Shown: positions 1 to 7,012 of the stretch, one piece after another
Position numbering within the stretch: position 1 is the first letter of the stretch
How the letters are laid out: each line of letters begins with the position of its first letter
Assembly: GCA_013696695.1 (NCBI GenBank)
Contig: JACCYD010000725.1
Span: forward strand, 1-8,219
From: Deltaproteobacteria bacterium
Lineage (GTDB): Bacteria; Myxococcota_A; Polyangia; Haliangiales; Haliangiaceae
Length of the DNA stretch: 8,219 nt
Reading direction: 5' to 3'
Translations under genes and position numbers: made by a program
The notes under the pieces: generated by a model
The model's database searches: none
Told to the model about the DNA's origin: nothing
Seen by the model: only the letters and a program-made list of their open reading frames with translations

Positions 1-1371
1 CGCGTACCACTGCAGCGCACCGTCGAGGTCGCCGTGATAGCGCCGCGCGTCGCCGATCCGGACGATCAGCGGCAGGTTGGAGGGCTGGACCGCGGCGATC
101 TGCTCGAGCGTGGTGCTCGCGCGATCCCACTTGCCGACCGAGCCATACGCGGTCGCGAGATCAGCCTTGACGTCGAGATCCGCCGGCGCCCGCTGGGCGA
201 TGCTCTCGAGCTCGCCGAGCAGCTTCGAGGTATCGCCACGCGACGCGTAGATCAGCGCCATCACGCGACGCGCCGGGAGGTGCTCGGGGTGCTGCTTGAT
301 CACCTGCACCAGCTGACGCTCGGCACGGTTGCCATCGCCGGTCTGCCACAGCGCCGAGCCAAACGAGAACCGGGCGGCGAGGTCCCACGGCTTGCGAATG
401 ACGAGCTTGCGCAGCAGATCGCGCGCGACCTCGTGCTTGCCGGCCTTCGTCGCGCCGGTCGCCGCCGCGCGCAGTGCACCGATGTTGTCGGGGGCAAGGT
501 CGTTCGCGTAGGCGAACTTGCCGGCGGCGCGCGCCGCGAATTTCGGATCGCCACCGACCTTCGGATCTGCGGTCGCGAGCACCTGGTAGAGCTCGCCGAC
601 CAGTCGCTGCGCCTCGGGACACTTCGGATCGATGAACACCGCGCGCTCGAGATCATGCTCGGCCGCCTTGAGATCGACCTTGCCGAACACGCCGACGAGG
701 TGCCCGAGCCCGCGTGACATCAGATTGACCGCATACACATCGTTCGCGAGCGGGCGAACCAGCTTGGCGCTGCGGGCAAGGTCGACCTGGATGCCGGCGC
801 CCTTGCTCCACATCTGGCCGATCGCCTCGCCGAGCAGCTGGTGATAGGCCTTCGGATCGCCGGTGCGCTGCGCCTCGGCCGCGACCACCGCCGTCGCCGC
901 CTTGCCCTTGCCGGTCACCTTCCACAGCGTCGCCGCGATGCGGAGCTGCCAGTTCGGGCGATCGATCCAGCCCGTCACCACCCACTGCGCGTCGCGCTCG
1001 AGGCCGAAGGCCGTCACCGGCTCGACCTCCGGCTCGATGATCGGCCCGCTGACGTGGAGTGGCCCGCCGGTCGGCTCGAGGCCGAACACGTCCTCGGTCT
1101 TCTCCGCGATCTCGAACGGCGCACCCGCGATCAGCCAGTCCCAGGCCTTGGCCTCGGAGTGGTTGACGAACGGCGCTACCGCGAACCGCGCCGGGCTCGG
1201 CGCCAGCAATGGGATGTCGCTCGACTCGACGACGCTGCTACCCGCCGGGGTGACGTTGCCGGTACCTGCGGGCGGTACGGGAAGTGGATCCTCGGCAGCT
1301 GGCTGCCCGGTCGCCAGCCCATACGCCGCCGTCATGACGACGATTGCGTGCGGCCAGCGACGAGACCTCAT
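1..1371 (-). CDS. Exported TPR-repeat protein with TolB-N/CsgG-like N-terminal domain (partial, 3' end off the left edge)
   Basis: The frame is open from an ATG at 1371 to position 1 on the minus strand, giving 457 visible residues and no stop. The N-terminus looks like a Sec signal peptide: a basic start (MRSRR), a hydrophobic stretch at residues 8-21 and a possible cleavage site near QPAA (23-26). Residues about 62-165 contain FAVAPFVNHSEAKAWDWL and later WVVTGWIDRPNWQLRIAATL. These recall the 'lead strand, then GxxWVVTGxI' pattern of TolB-N/CsgG-like domains found before TPRs, which is a family-level resemblance only. From about 212 onward come degenerate TPR units ending in DP, KP, HP, AP and QP (about 212-249, 293-327, 328-362, 363-395, 397-430, then one cut by the edge). 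TPRs bind proteins, so this is probably a periplasmic scaffold; the partner is unknown. An ATG at 1379 was rejected because its frame stops after three codons. The gene diverges from the PBP gene. Confidence 0.88.
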   Translation of the reverse strand, partial: MRSRRWPHAIVVMTAAYGLATGQPAAEDPLPVPPAGTGNVTPAGSSVVESSDIPLLAPSPARFAVAPFVNHSEAKAWDWLIAGAPFEIAEKTEDVFGLEPTGGPLHVSGPIIEPEVEPVTAFGLERDAQWVVTGWIDRPNWQLRIAATLWKVTGKGKAATAVVAAEAQRTGDPKAYHQLLGEAIGQMWSKGAGIQVDLARSAKLVRPLANDVYAVNLMSRGLGHLVGVFGKVDLKAAEHDLERAVFIDPKCPEAQRLVGELYQVLATADPKVGGDPKFAARAAGKFAYANDLAPDNIGALRAAATGATKAGKHEVARDLLRKLVIRKPWDLAARFSFGSALWQTGDGNRAERQLVQVIKQHPEHLPARRVMALIYASRGDTSKLLGELESIAQRAPADLDVKADLATAYGSVGKWDRASTTLEQIAAVQPSNLPLIVRIGDARRYHGDLDGALQWYA

Positions 1372-1376
1372 ACACT
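1371..1376 (+). promoter_or_regulatory. Weak candidate -10 (TACACT) for the PBP gene
   Basis: TACACT keeps the T1, A2 and T6 positions of the -10 consensus and ends nine bases before the proposed GTG at 1386. A TTGCGT at 1344-1349 resembles a -35, but the 21-base spacer is too long for normal sigma-70 use. The true promoter could equally lie further left, inside the divergent gene. Confidence 0.2.
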
Positions 1377-1377
1377 C

Positions 1378-1383
1378 ATCATA
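1378..1383 (-). promoter_or_regulatory. Candidate -10 box (TATGAT) for the TPR gene, leaderless geometry
   Basis: On the minus strand TATGAT matches five of six bases of the sigma-70 -10 consensus. It is followed by six bases (GAGTGT) and then the ATG at 1371, so transcription would start at about the start codon. No convincing -35 lies 16-19 bases upstream, and no Shine-Dalgarno sequence precedes the ATG. The box lies within and just beside the first codon of the divergent PBP gene's 5' region. Confidence 0.45.
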
Positions 1384-1385
1384 CC

Positions 1386-4061
1386 GTGGCGGAGGGAGAG
1401 CGCCCGAAACTGACTGACCGCCCGCGCGGCCGCACCTGGCGGCTGGTGAAGTTCTGGCTTGGCGTGGTCATCGTGATCGTCGGTCTGGTCGGCGTGGCCG
1501 GCGCGGTGGTCGGCCTGATCCCGGCGGACCCGTATGCCTATCTCGCGATGGGCGGCGGGACGCTGGCCGGCGTGATCCTGATGATCCAGAACATCGACCC
1601 GCGCAAGCGGTGGCGGATCCGGGCGTTTTCGATCCTCCGGCTGGCGTTCCTCCTCGCGATCTACGGTGGCTCGCTCGGCGTCTCCGTCATCTATTACGCG
1701 GTCCGCGAGCTCAACAAGGAGCTGCCGCCCGACCTCGGCGCGCTGCTCGAGTGGCAGCCGAACCGCAAGAGCGTCGTGCTGTCGTCCGACGGTGAGGAGA
1801 TCGGAAACTTCTCGATCGAGAACCGCCGGATCATCCCGCTCGGCCGGATGCCGCAGCACCTGATCGCGGCGTTCCTGTCTGCGGAGGATCACCGGTTCTA
1901 CGAGCACACCGGCTTCGATCTGGTCGGCATCGGCCGTGCGGCGTGGCTCAACTTTCGCGCCGATGGCGACATCAAGCAGGGCGCGTCGACGATCACGCAG
2001 CAGATCATCAAGCAGACGCTGCTGGTCGGCGAAGAAGTGATCGGCGCCGTGCAGGGCGTGCTGCCGCCCGACGAGATCGACAAGCTGCGCAAGGCGAAGA
2101 AGTACCGCCGCAAGATGAAGGAGCTGATCCTCGCGGTTCGCCTCGAGCGCGAGCTGTCGAAGACCGAGATCCTCGAGATCTATCTCAACCACATCTATCT
2201 CGGGCACGGCGCGTACGGCGTCGCTGCTGCGGCGCGCACGTACTTCGGCAAGGAGGTCGAGGACGTCACGATCGGCGAGGCCGCGATGCTCGCCGGACTG
2301 GTGCGCAACCCGACGAAGTACGCACCTCACAACAACATCCACCTCGCGCGCGAGTACCGCGACAAGACCCTGCAACAGATGGTGGACCACAAGTACATCT
2401 CGGTCGCGGAGTTCGAGACCTCGGTCGCCGAGCCGATCGTGCTCGTCGATCAGAGCGACCTCAACCACCTCGCGTCGCCGTACTTCGTCGAGCACATCCG
2501 CAAGACCGCGACCACGCGCTACGGCGACCGCAACCTGTTTCGCGGCGGCCTCAAGTTCTACTCGACGCTCGACGGCCGCATGCAGGAAGCGGCGGAAGGT
2601 GCGCTCAAGCGCGGGCTCGAATCGCTCGATCGCCGGCTCGGCTTTCGCGGCCCGGTCGGCTCGGTCAAGCAAGCGCAGCGCGGCGCGTGGACCGGCGGCC
2701 CCGCGCATCCGCTCACCGGGCAGAAGCAAGACGACGTCACCGCGACCTCCGATCAGGTGCTGCCGGATCAGACGTATGGCGCGATGGTCGTCGAGCTACC
2801 TCGCACCGGCGTCGGCATCACGCTCGATCTCGGTCCGATGCGGTTGCCGCTGATCGCGGACGATGCCCGCGAGGTGCGCAGCTGGCGCGACGACACCACG
2901 CAGAAGGCGGTCGAGCTCGGGCACCTGCTGCCGGTGCGGCTGTCGCCCGACGGCAAGGCCGCAGTGCTCGCGCAGCGCCCGATCCTGCAGGGCGCGATGG
3001 TGGTGATGGAGATCCCGAGCGGCCGCGTCGTCGCCTCGGTGGGTGGGTACGACTGGGTGAGCTCTCAGTTCGATCGCGTGACGCAGGCCAAGCGCCAGGT
3101 CGGCTCGTCGATCAAGCCGTTCGTCTACGCGGCGGCGATCGAGGCCGGGCGCACGCCGGTCGATCACATGCACGACGGGCCGTATTCGGTGACCACCGCG
3201 ACGGGCGTGTGGACGCCGGCAAACTTCGACGACAAGTACCTCGGCAATGTCACGCTGATGACCGCGCTCGCCTATTCGCTCAACACGATCTCGGTGCAGC
3301 TCGCGGTGCAGGTCGGCCTCGATCGCATCATCGAGATCCTGCGCGGCTTCGGCATCACGTCCGATATCCCGCGCCACATCTCGATCAGCCTTGGCACCCC
3401 GGACTTGACCCCGCTCGAGGTCGCGACCGGATATGCCGGCATCGCCGCCGGTGGGCGCCGCGTCACGCCGCGGTTCTTCGACCTGGTCTCCGACAACACC
3501 GGCAAGGTGGTCGAGGATCTCCGCAACCAGCCACCGGGCCCACAGGTGATTCCCGCCGAGGCGGCCTATGTCATGACGAGCCTGATGAAAGGTGCGATCG
3601 AGCGCGGCACCGCGCGCTACGCCGGTAAGCTCGGCCGCCCGACCGCCGGCAAGACCGGCACCTCCGCGAACTACCGCGACGTCTGGTTCACCGGCTACAC
3701 CACCGACCTCCTCGCGACGGTGTGGGTCGGCCGCGACGATTCGACGCCGATCGCCGATTCGAAACGGATCACCGGCGGCGGCATCGCGGTTCCGATCTGG
3801 CTCGAGTTCATGCAGAAGGCGCATCCGCAGACGCCGGTCTCGGACTTCCCGATCCCCGACAACATCAGCTTCGCGCGCGTCGAGCCGTGGAGCGGCGAGC
3901 CCGGGAGCGTCTACGGCGACGCGATCTGGATGGCGTTCGTGCGCGGCACGTTCCCGCGGAACTTTCTCGCAGCGCAGCCGGTGCGCTCGTTCGACGACCT
4001 CGTCCCGGCCCCCGTCCCCTATCAACCGGCGACCCGCTGCGCCTCGCTGTCGTGTCTGTGA
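1386..4061 (+). CDS. PBP1A-type bifunctional class A penicillin-binding protein (GT51 + transpeptidase)
   Basis: It polymerises lipid II into glycan strands and crosslinks their peptides, from the inner membrane facing the periplasm. In the 891-residue GTG numbering, GT51 motifs are SAEDHRFYEHTGFD with catalytic Glu167, QGASTITQQ at 198-206, RKMKE at 242-246, and AMLAGLVRNPTKYAP at about 300-314. The transpeptidase has SSIK at 574-577 (nucleophile Ser574), SLN at 631-633 and KTGT at 756-759, so both active sites look intact. RRLGFRGP near 416 and the following segment fit the PBP1A OB-like region. Oddities are three hydrophobic segments (about 24-46, 52-69, 80-106) instead of one, and about 20 extra residues between the QQ and RKMKE motifs. 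An upstream in-frame TTG at 1344 would overlap the divergent gene. GTG 1386 was preferred, but no clear ribosome site supports either; GGAGGGAG at 1390-1397 lies 12 bases before an in-frame CTG (1410). E. coli mrcA is the nearest named relative type. Confidence 0.96.
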   Translation: MAEGERPKLTDRPRGRTWRLVKFWLGVVIVIVGLVGVAGAVVGLIPADPYAYLAMGGGTLAGVILMIQNIDPRKRWRIRAFSILRLAFLLAIYGGSLGVSVIYYAVRELNKELPPDLGALLEWQPNRKSVVLSSDGEEIGNFSIENRRIIPLGRMPQHLIAAFLSAEDHRFYEHTGFDLVGIGRAAWLNFRADGDIKQGASTITQQIIKQTLLVGEEVIGAVQGVLPPDEIDKLRKAKKYRRKMKELILAVRLERELSKTEILEIYLNHIYLGHGAYGVAAAARTYFGKEVEDVTIGEAAMLAGLVRNPTKYAPHNNIHLAREYRDKTLQQMVDHKYISVAEFETSVAEPIVLVDQSDLNHLASPYFVEHIRKTATTRYGDRNLFRGGLKFYSTLDGRMQEAAEGALKRGLESLDRRLGFRGPVGSVKQAQRGAWTGGPAHPLTGQKQDDVTATSDQVLPDQTYGAMVVELPRTGVGITLDLGPMRLPLIADDAREVRSWRDDTTQKAVELGHLLPVRLSPDGKAAVLAQRPILQGAMVVMEIPSGRVVASVGGYDWVSSQFDRVTQAKRQVGSSIKPFVYAAAIEAGRTPVDHMHDGPYSVTTATGVWTPANFDDKYLGNVTLMTALAYSLNTISVQLAVQVGLDRIIEILRGFGITSDIPRHISISLGTPDLTPLEVATGYAGIAAGGRRVTPRFFDLVSDNTGKVVEDLRNQPPGPQVIPAEAAYVMTSLMKGAIERGTARYAGKLGRPTAGKTGTSANYRDVWFTGYTTDLLATVWVGRDDSTPIADSKRITGGGIAVPIWLEFMQKAHPQTPVSDFPIPDNISFARVEPWSGEPGSVYGDAIWMAFVRGTFPRNFLAAQPVRSFDDLVPAPVPYQPATRCASLSCL

Positions 4062-4111
4062 TCGCGGCGACACCAACGCCGACTCGCACCGAGAACTCGC
4101 ATGCCCCGTGT

Positions 4112-4117
4112 TAGGGT
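4112..4117 (+). promoter_or_regulatory. Candidate -10 box (TAGGGT) for the CX4CH lipoprotein gene, leaderless geometry
   Basis: TAGGGT keeps T1, A2 and T6 of the -10 consensus and is followed by seven bases and then the ATG at 4125. No Shine-Dalgarno sequence and no good -35 are visible. It also helps choose the 4125 start over the in-frame ATG at 4101. Confidence 0.3.
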
Positions 4118-4124
4118 CGCGCAC

Positions 4125-4613
4125 ATGCGTGGGTCAGTCCTGGTCTGCTCGCTCGTGATGGCTTGTGGCGGCGGCGGCGGCGGTGGGAACGATGGAGGTG
4201 GTGATCCCGATGGTCCGCCGTCACCGGCGTGCGTCGAGGCCACGACCTACCAGGACATCACCAATATCGAGAGCGAGATCTTCGTCAAGTCGTGCACGTT
4301 CTCGGGCTGTCACAACGGTGGCAACACCGATGCCGGCATGACCGACCTGCGCGCCGGGGCGGCCCACGCCCACCTGGTCGGCGTCGCTTCGAAGGTCGAT
4401 ACCACCCGCACGCTGGTGGTCGCGGGGAACCCTGCCGCCAGCTACCTATTGTTGATGATCGGGCAGGTGTCGCCCGGCGAGGCAGATCCGCCCGGTTCCG
4501 CCCCACCGGCGAACATCGGCCTCATGCCACAGAGCGCAGGCGGCGTGCTCCTCTGTAAAGAGAAGCGCGACGCGATCGAGCGCTGGATCACCGCTGGCGC
4601 CCCCTCAGACTAA
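4125..4613 (+). CDS. Lipoprotein with cytochrome-c-like CX4CH domain (PSCyt-like)
   Basis: The 162-residue product starts with a short lipoprotein signal: hydrophobic residues 4-12, then VMAC with lipidation Cys14, then seven glycines and an acidic, proline-rich linker to about residue 35. The folded part holds SCTFSGCHNGG, with Cys57, Cys62 and His63 (CX4CH). It also has AGMTDLRAG (70-78), VAGNPAASYLLLMI (99-112), GLMPQ with Met134, and a C-terminal IERWITAGA helix (151-159). This order matches small PSCyt1-type domains: CxxCH, 'GLxL', 'PGxPxxSxLxxxI', 'MPP', 'WIxxGA'. His63 and Met134 would be the axial ligands if haem is bound. Four residues between the cysteines instead of two make haem attachment uncertain, and a disulfide or metal site is the alternative. 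Cys36 and Cys144 could form a disulfide. The ATG at 4101 would add eight charged residues before the signal. The likely location is the outer membrane. It sits 63 bases after the PBP gene; no functional link is proven. Confidence 0.85.
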   Translation: MRGSVLVCSLVMACGGGGGGGNDGGGDPDGPPSPACVEATTYQDITNIESEIFVKSCTFSGCHNGGNTDAGMTDLRAGAAHAHLVGVASKVDTTRTLVVAGNPAASYLLLMIGQVSPGEADPPGSAPPANIGLMPQSAGGVLLCKEKRDAIERWITAGAPSD

Positions 4614-4672
4614 GCCGATCTGTCGCCTTCACTAAGACAGCGTCCAAACAGCTGAATTTGCCAGCGGTTTGC

Positions 4673-4702
4673 TTGACTGCACCTCGTCGGTCTCGTTACA
4701 AA
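4673..4702 (+). promoter_or_regulatory. Sigma-70-like promoter for the TolQ-ExbD-ExbD operon
   Basis: TTGACT at 4673-4678 matches five of six -35 consensus bases. An 18-base spacer leads to TACAAA at 4697-4702, which matches four of six -10 bases. The start site would be near 4709, giving a leader of about 75 bases. The surrounding 170 bases (4614-4783) are less GC-rich than the flanking genes, as expected of a regulatory gap. Confidence 0.55.
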
Positions 4703-4708
4703 CGATGA

Positions 4709-4783
4709 GCGAATTGCGAGCGGTGCTTCCTCGCGGCATGCCATTGCAGCGACGAGGGCCGAAGGCCAAAGGGATCAAGAACG
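4709..4783 (+). other. 5' leader of the TolQ operon with ribosome site and small hairpins
   Basis: Just before the ATG at 4784 the sequence AAAGGGA at 4768-4774 is a modest Shine-Dalgarno match at suitable spacing. Upstream, GCGAG 4716-4720 can pair with CTCGC 4730-4734 (extendable by two G-U pairs), and GGCC 4757-4760 with GGCC 4764-4767 around a GAA loop. Both hairpins are small. No known riboswitch is recognised. This gene has a conventional leader, unlike the unlinked genes of the window. Confidence 0.35.
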
Positions 4784-5473
4784 ATGAGCTGGCTAAGTGA
4801 ACTGTTCCAGAAGGGTGGCCCCTTCTTCATCGTCAACACGTTCTTCTTGGCGATCGTCATCGGCTTGATCGTCGAGCGTTCGATCTACTTCCTCGGACGT
4901 GGCCATCTGAACGCGAAGGCGTTCCTCGAACAGCTGCGCAAGTTGCTGTCGGCGAACAACGTCGACCGCGCGAAGAAGCTATGCGACGCCACCACGGCGC
5001 CGGTCGCTCGCGTCGCGAAGGCGGGTCTCAATCGTCTCCACCGCGGTGAAGCGGCCGTCGCGCAGGCGATGGAAGAGACGATGACGGACACGCTGCCCGA
5101 AGTGAAGACTCGCATCGGCGCGCTGTGGTCGCTCGCGAACATCACCACGCTGATCGGTCTGCTCGGCACCATCACCGGCCTCATCAAGACCTTCAAGTCG
5201 CTCGGTAACCTGAACCCGGCCGACAAGAACAAGGAGCTCTCCGACGGTATCTCGGAGGCCATGTACAACACCGCTTACGGTCTCTCGATCGCGCTCCTCT
5301 GCATGGTCGGTCACCTCCTGCTCTCCGCCGCCATGAAGAAGGTGATCTCGGATCTCGAGGCATTCAGCCTGCGGTTCGAGAACCTGCTCGCCGATGGTGG
5401 TGCGGGTGCTTCAGCCTCGAGCCGCGCGCCTGCTGCGCCTGCGGATGTCGATCACGAGAAGCCCACCGCGTAA
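4784..5473 (+). CDS. MotA/TolQ/ExbB-family proton channel protein
   Basis: This 229-residue inner-membrane protein is the channel subunit of a TolQR/ExbBD-type motor, which lets protons through to drive movement of an envelope partner. Three membrane segments are visible: about 13-34, 112-135 and 158-185, with the large cytoplasmic loop between the first two. The second contains LIGLLGTITGLIKTF and the third GISEAMYNTAYGLSIALLCM; these are the two family signatures, including the polar threonines lining the channel. The C-terminal tail from about 204 is Ala/Ser/Pro-rich and looks disordered. The length is normal for the family. It heads an operon: its TAA is three bases before the first ExbD gene, and that gene is in the same reading frame. 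The order TolQ, TolR, TolR recalls Myxococcus AglR-AglQ-AglS, but sequence alone cannot distinguish a gliding motor from a Tol- or Ton-type role. Confidence 0.95.
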   Translation: MSWLSELFQKGGPFFIVNTFFLAIVIGLIVERSIYFLGRGHLNAKAFLEQLRKLLSANNVDRAKKLCDATTAPVARVAKAGLNRLHRGEAAVAQAMEETMTDTLPEVKTRIGALWSLANITTLIGLLGTITGLIKTFKSLGNLNPADKNKELSDGISEAMYNTAYGLSIALLCMVGHLLLSAAMKKVISDLEAFSLRFENLLADGGAGASASSRAPAAPADVDHEKPTA

Positions 5474-5476
5474 CAC

Positions 5477-6289
5477 GTGGCCGACTACAGCGCACAACGG
5501 GTTCGATCGAAGACGCGTGCGGCGGTCCGCAAGCGTGAAGAGCAGGTCGAACAGGATGAGATGGAGAGCGGCGAGCTCAACCTCATCCCGTACCTCGACA
5601 TGGTCACGAACCTGATGCTGTTCATGATGGCCACCGTGTCGGCCGGTCTGATCCTGTCGCAGATCAACACCACGCTCCCCGACAAGGCGCCGAAGGGCGC
5701 GACGGTCACGCCACCACAGACCAACCCGGACGATCAGCCGCTCGGGCTCTACGTCTCGATCCAGCGCAACGAGATGGTGCTCTGGTCAACCAGCAAGCTC
5801 GAGGGCACGCTCAAGGCGCCGAAGCCCGGCTACGTGTTACCGCGTCTTACGGGCACCACGGGCAAGCCGTGCGATGGCGCTTATATGTGCGAGTCGAACG
5901 CGTGCGGCAACGGCACCTGCGTGACGAGCACCGACACGCCGCAGCCGATCTACGACTACCGCAAGCTCAACGAAGCGCTGGTCGAGATCTCGACCCGCCG
6001 CTACGCCGGCAAGGCGCGCAAGATCGAAACGTACACGATCGTGCTCCAGGCCGACGGCTCGATCCCCTACTCGGTGATCGTCTCGACGATGTCGGCGATG
6101 CGCTGCAGGATGCCCGAGTTCGGCAAGGCCGCCACGACCTGCCGGATGCCGAACGAGAACGCCGAGTTCAAGAAGTCCCCCGACCCGCTGTCGTCGGATG
6201 GGAAATACTTCGACACCGTACGGGCGCCCTACGATCCGAAGACGATGGCGCTGTTCCCGTCGATCCAGTTCTCGTCGGGATTCGAGTAA
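5477..6289 (+). CDS. ExbD/TolR-family protein with cysteine-rich periplasmic insertions
   Basis: This is the first of two stator-type partners of the TolQ/ExbB protein. The 270-residue product has a charged cytoplasmic start, one membrane segment (about 42-62) preceded by LNLIPYLDMV, and a periplasmic domain. Asp41 is the family's proton-carrying aspartate. ExbD-like strands appear at LGLYVSIQRNEMVLW (89-103) and IETYTIVLQADGSIPYSVIV (183-202), and FPSIQFSSGF (260-269) matches the family C-terminus. Typical ExbD/TolR proteins have about 140 residues. The extra length is an insert at about 104-158 with Cys132, Cys138, Cys143 and Cys148 (C-x5-C-x4-C-x4-C), and a second at about 206-255 containing CRMP twice (Cys210, Cys222). 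These could form disulfides in the periplasm. The GTG start at 5477 lies three bases after the TolQ stop; no Shine-Dalgarno is visible, so translational coupling is likely. The next in-frame ATG (codon 29) would still keep the membrane segment. Confidence 0.92.
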   Translation: MADYSAQRVRSKTRAAVRKREEQVEQDEMESGELNLIPYLDMVTNLMLFMMATVSAGLILSQINTTLPDKAPKGATVTPPQTNPDDQPLGLYVSIQRNEMVLWSTSKLEGTLKAPKPGYVLPRLTGTTGKPCDGAYMCESNACGNGTCVTSTDTPQPIYDYRKLNEALVEISTRRYAGKARKIETYTIVLQADGSIPYSVIVSTMSAMRCRMPEFGKAATTCRMPNENAEFKKSPDPLSSDGKYFDTVRAPYDPKTMALFPSIQFSSGFE

Positions 6290-6294
6290 AGCCC

Positions 6295-6870
<576 letters not shown>

Positions 6871-6876
6871 TCAAGC

Positions 6877-6913
6877 CTGCCTCTTGCCCTTGGCCCTGCC
6901 CTTGCCCTGCCCC
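6877..6913 (+). repeat. Degenerate short tandem repeat (CTTGCCC/CTGCCC units)
   Basis: About six consecutive units of five to seven bases, CTGCCT, CTTGCCC, TTGGCCC, TGCCC, TTGCCC and TGCCCC, make a pyrimidine-biased stretch just after the second ExbD stop. It is non-coding in any plausible frame. Such imperfect intergenic arrays can arise by slippage. Confidence 0.6.
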
Positions 6914-6918
6914 AAGGG
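6887..6918 (+). terminator. Possible hairpin after the ExbD operon, no T-tract
   Basis: CCCTTGG at 6887-6893 is perfectly complementary to CCAAGGG at 6912-6918 with an 18-base loop. Alternatively CCCTTG at 6899-6904 pairs with CAAGGG at 6913-6918 with an 8-base loop. No T run follows, so intrinsic termination is uncertain. Confidence 0.25.
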
Positions 6919-6957
6919 GATGGTGGCGCAGCGGCACCGGATCAACTCGTAGGTTTG

Positions 6958-6977
6958 CTGCCCGGCCGATCGGGCGG
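6958..6977 (+). terminator. Second hairpin in the gap after the ExbD operon
   Basis: CTGCCCG at 6958-6964 can pair with CGGGCGG at 6971-6977 (one T-G wobble) around a six-base loop. It is compact and GC-rich but also lacks a T-tract. It could be a terminator, or simply chance in GC-rich DNA. Confidence 0.2.
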
Positions 6978-7012
6978 GTCGATCGCCGCCTCGTCTTCGA
7001 TACTTCGCGGGC

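Noticed and set aside
34..717. Plus-strand open frame of 227 codons
   Set aside because: It is antisense to the exported TPR gene. Its product is Arg/Asp/Glu/Leu-rich without motifs, as expected from GC-biased codons read backwards.
841..1417. Two overlapping plus-strand open frames near the divergent region
   Set aside because: Both are opposite the TPR gene's signal peptide and N-terminal domain; the minus-strand reading has a signal peptide and domain logic, these do not.
1368..2729. Minus-strand open frame of 453 codons
   Set aside because: It lies opposite the PBP gene, which has all GT51 and transpeptidase motifs. The antisense product is low-complexity, rich in Arg, Asp, Glu and Leu.
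1943..3628. Plus-strand open frame of 561 codons in another frame
   Set aside because: It is a frame-shifted shadow of the PBP gene, dominated by Arg and Ala.
4052..4073. GTGTC/GACAC pair at the end of the PBP gene
   Set aside because: Five-pair stem with a long loop, partly inside the coding sequence, no T-tract.
2796..4124. Minus-strand open frame of 442 codons
   Set aside because: It is a shadow of the transpeptidase half of the PBP gene, Arg/Asp/His-rich and without recognisable domains.
4167..4187. GGC trinucleotide run as a phase-variable repeat
   Set aside because: It encodes the glycine linker after the lipidated cysteine. Changes by whole codons would not switch the gene off, and such linkers are common in this kind of lipoprotein.
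4620..4640. CTGTC/GACAG hairpin after the CX4CH lipoprotein gene
   Set aside because: The stem is only five pairs with an 11-base loop and no T-tract, so it is weak as a terminator.
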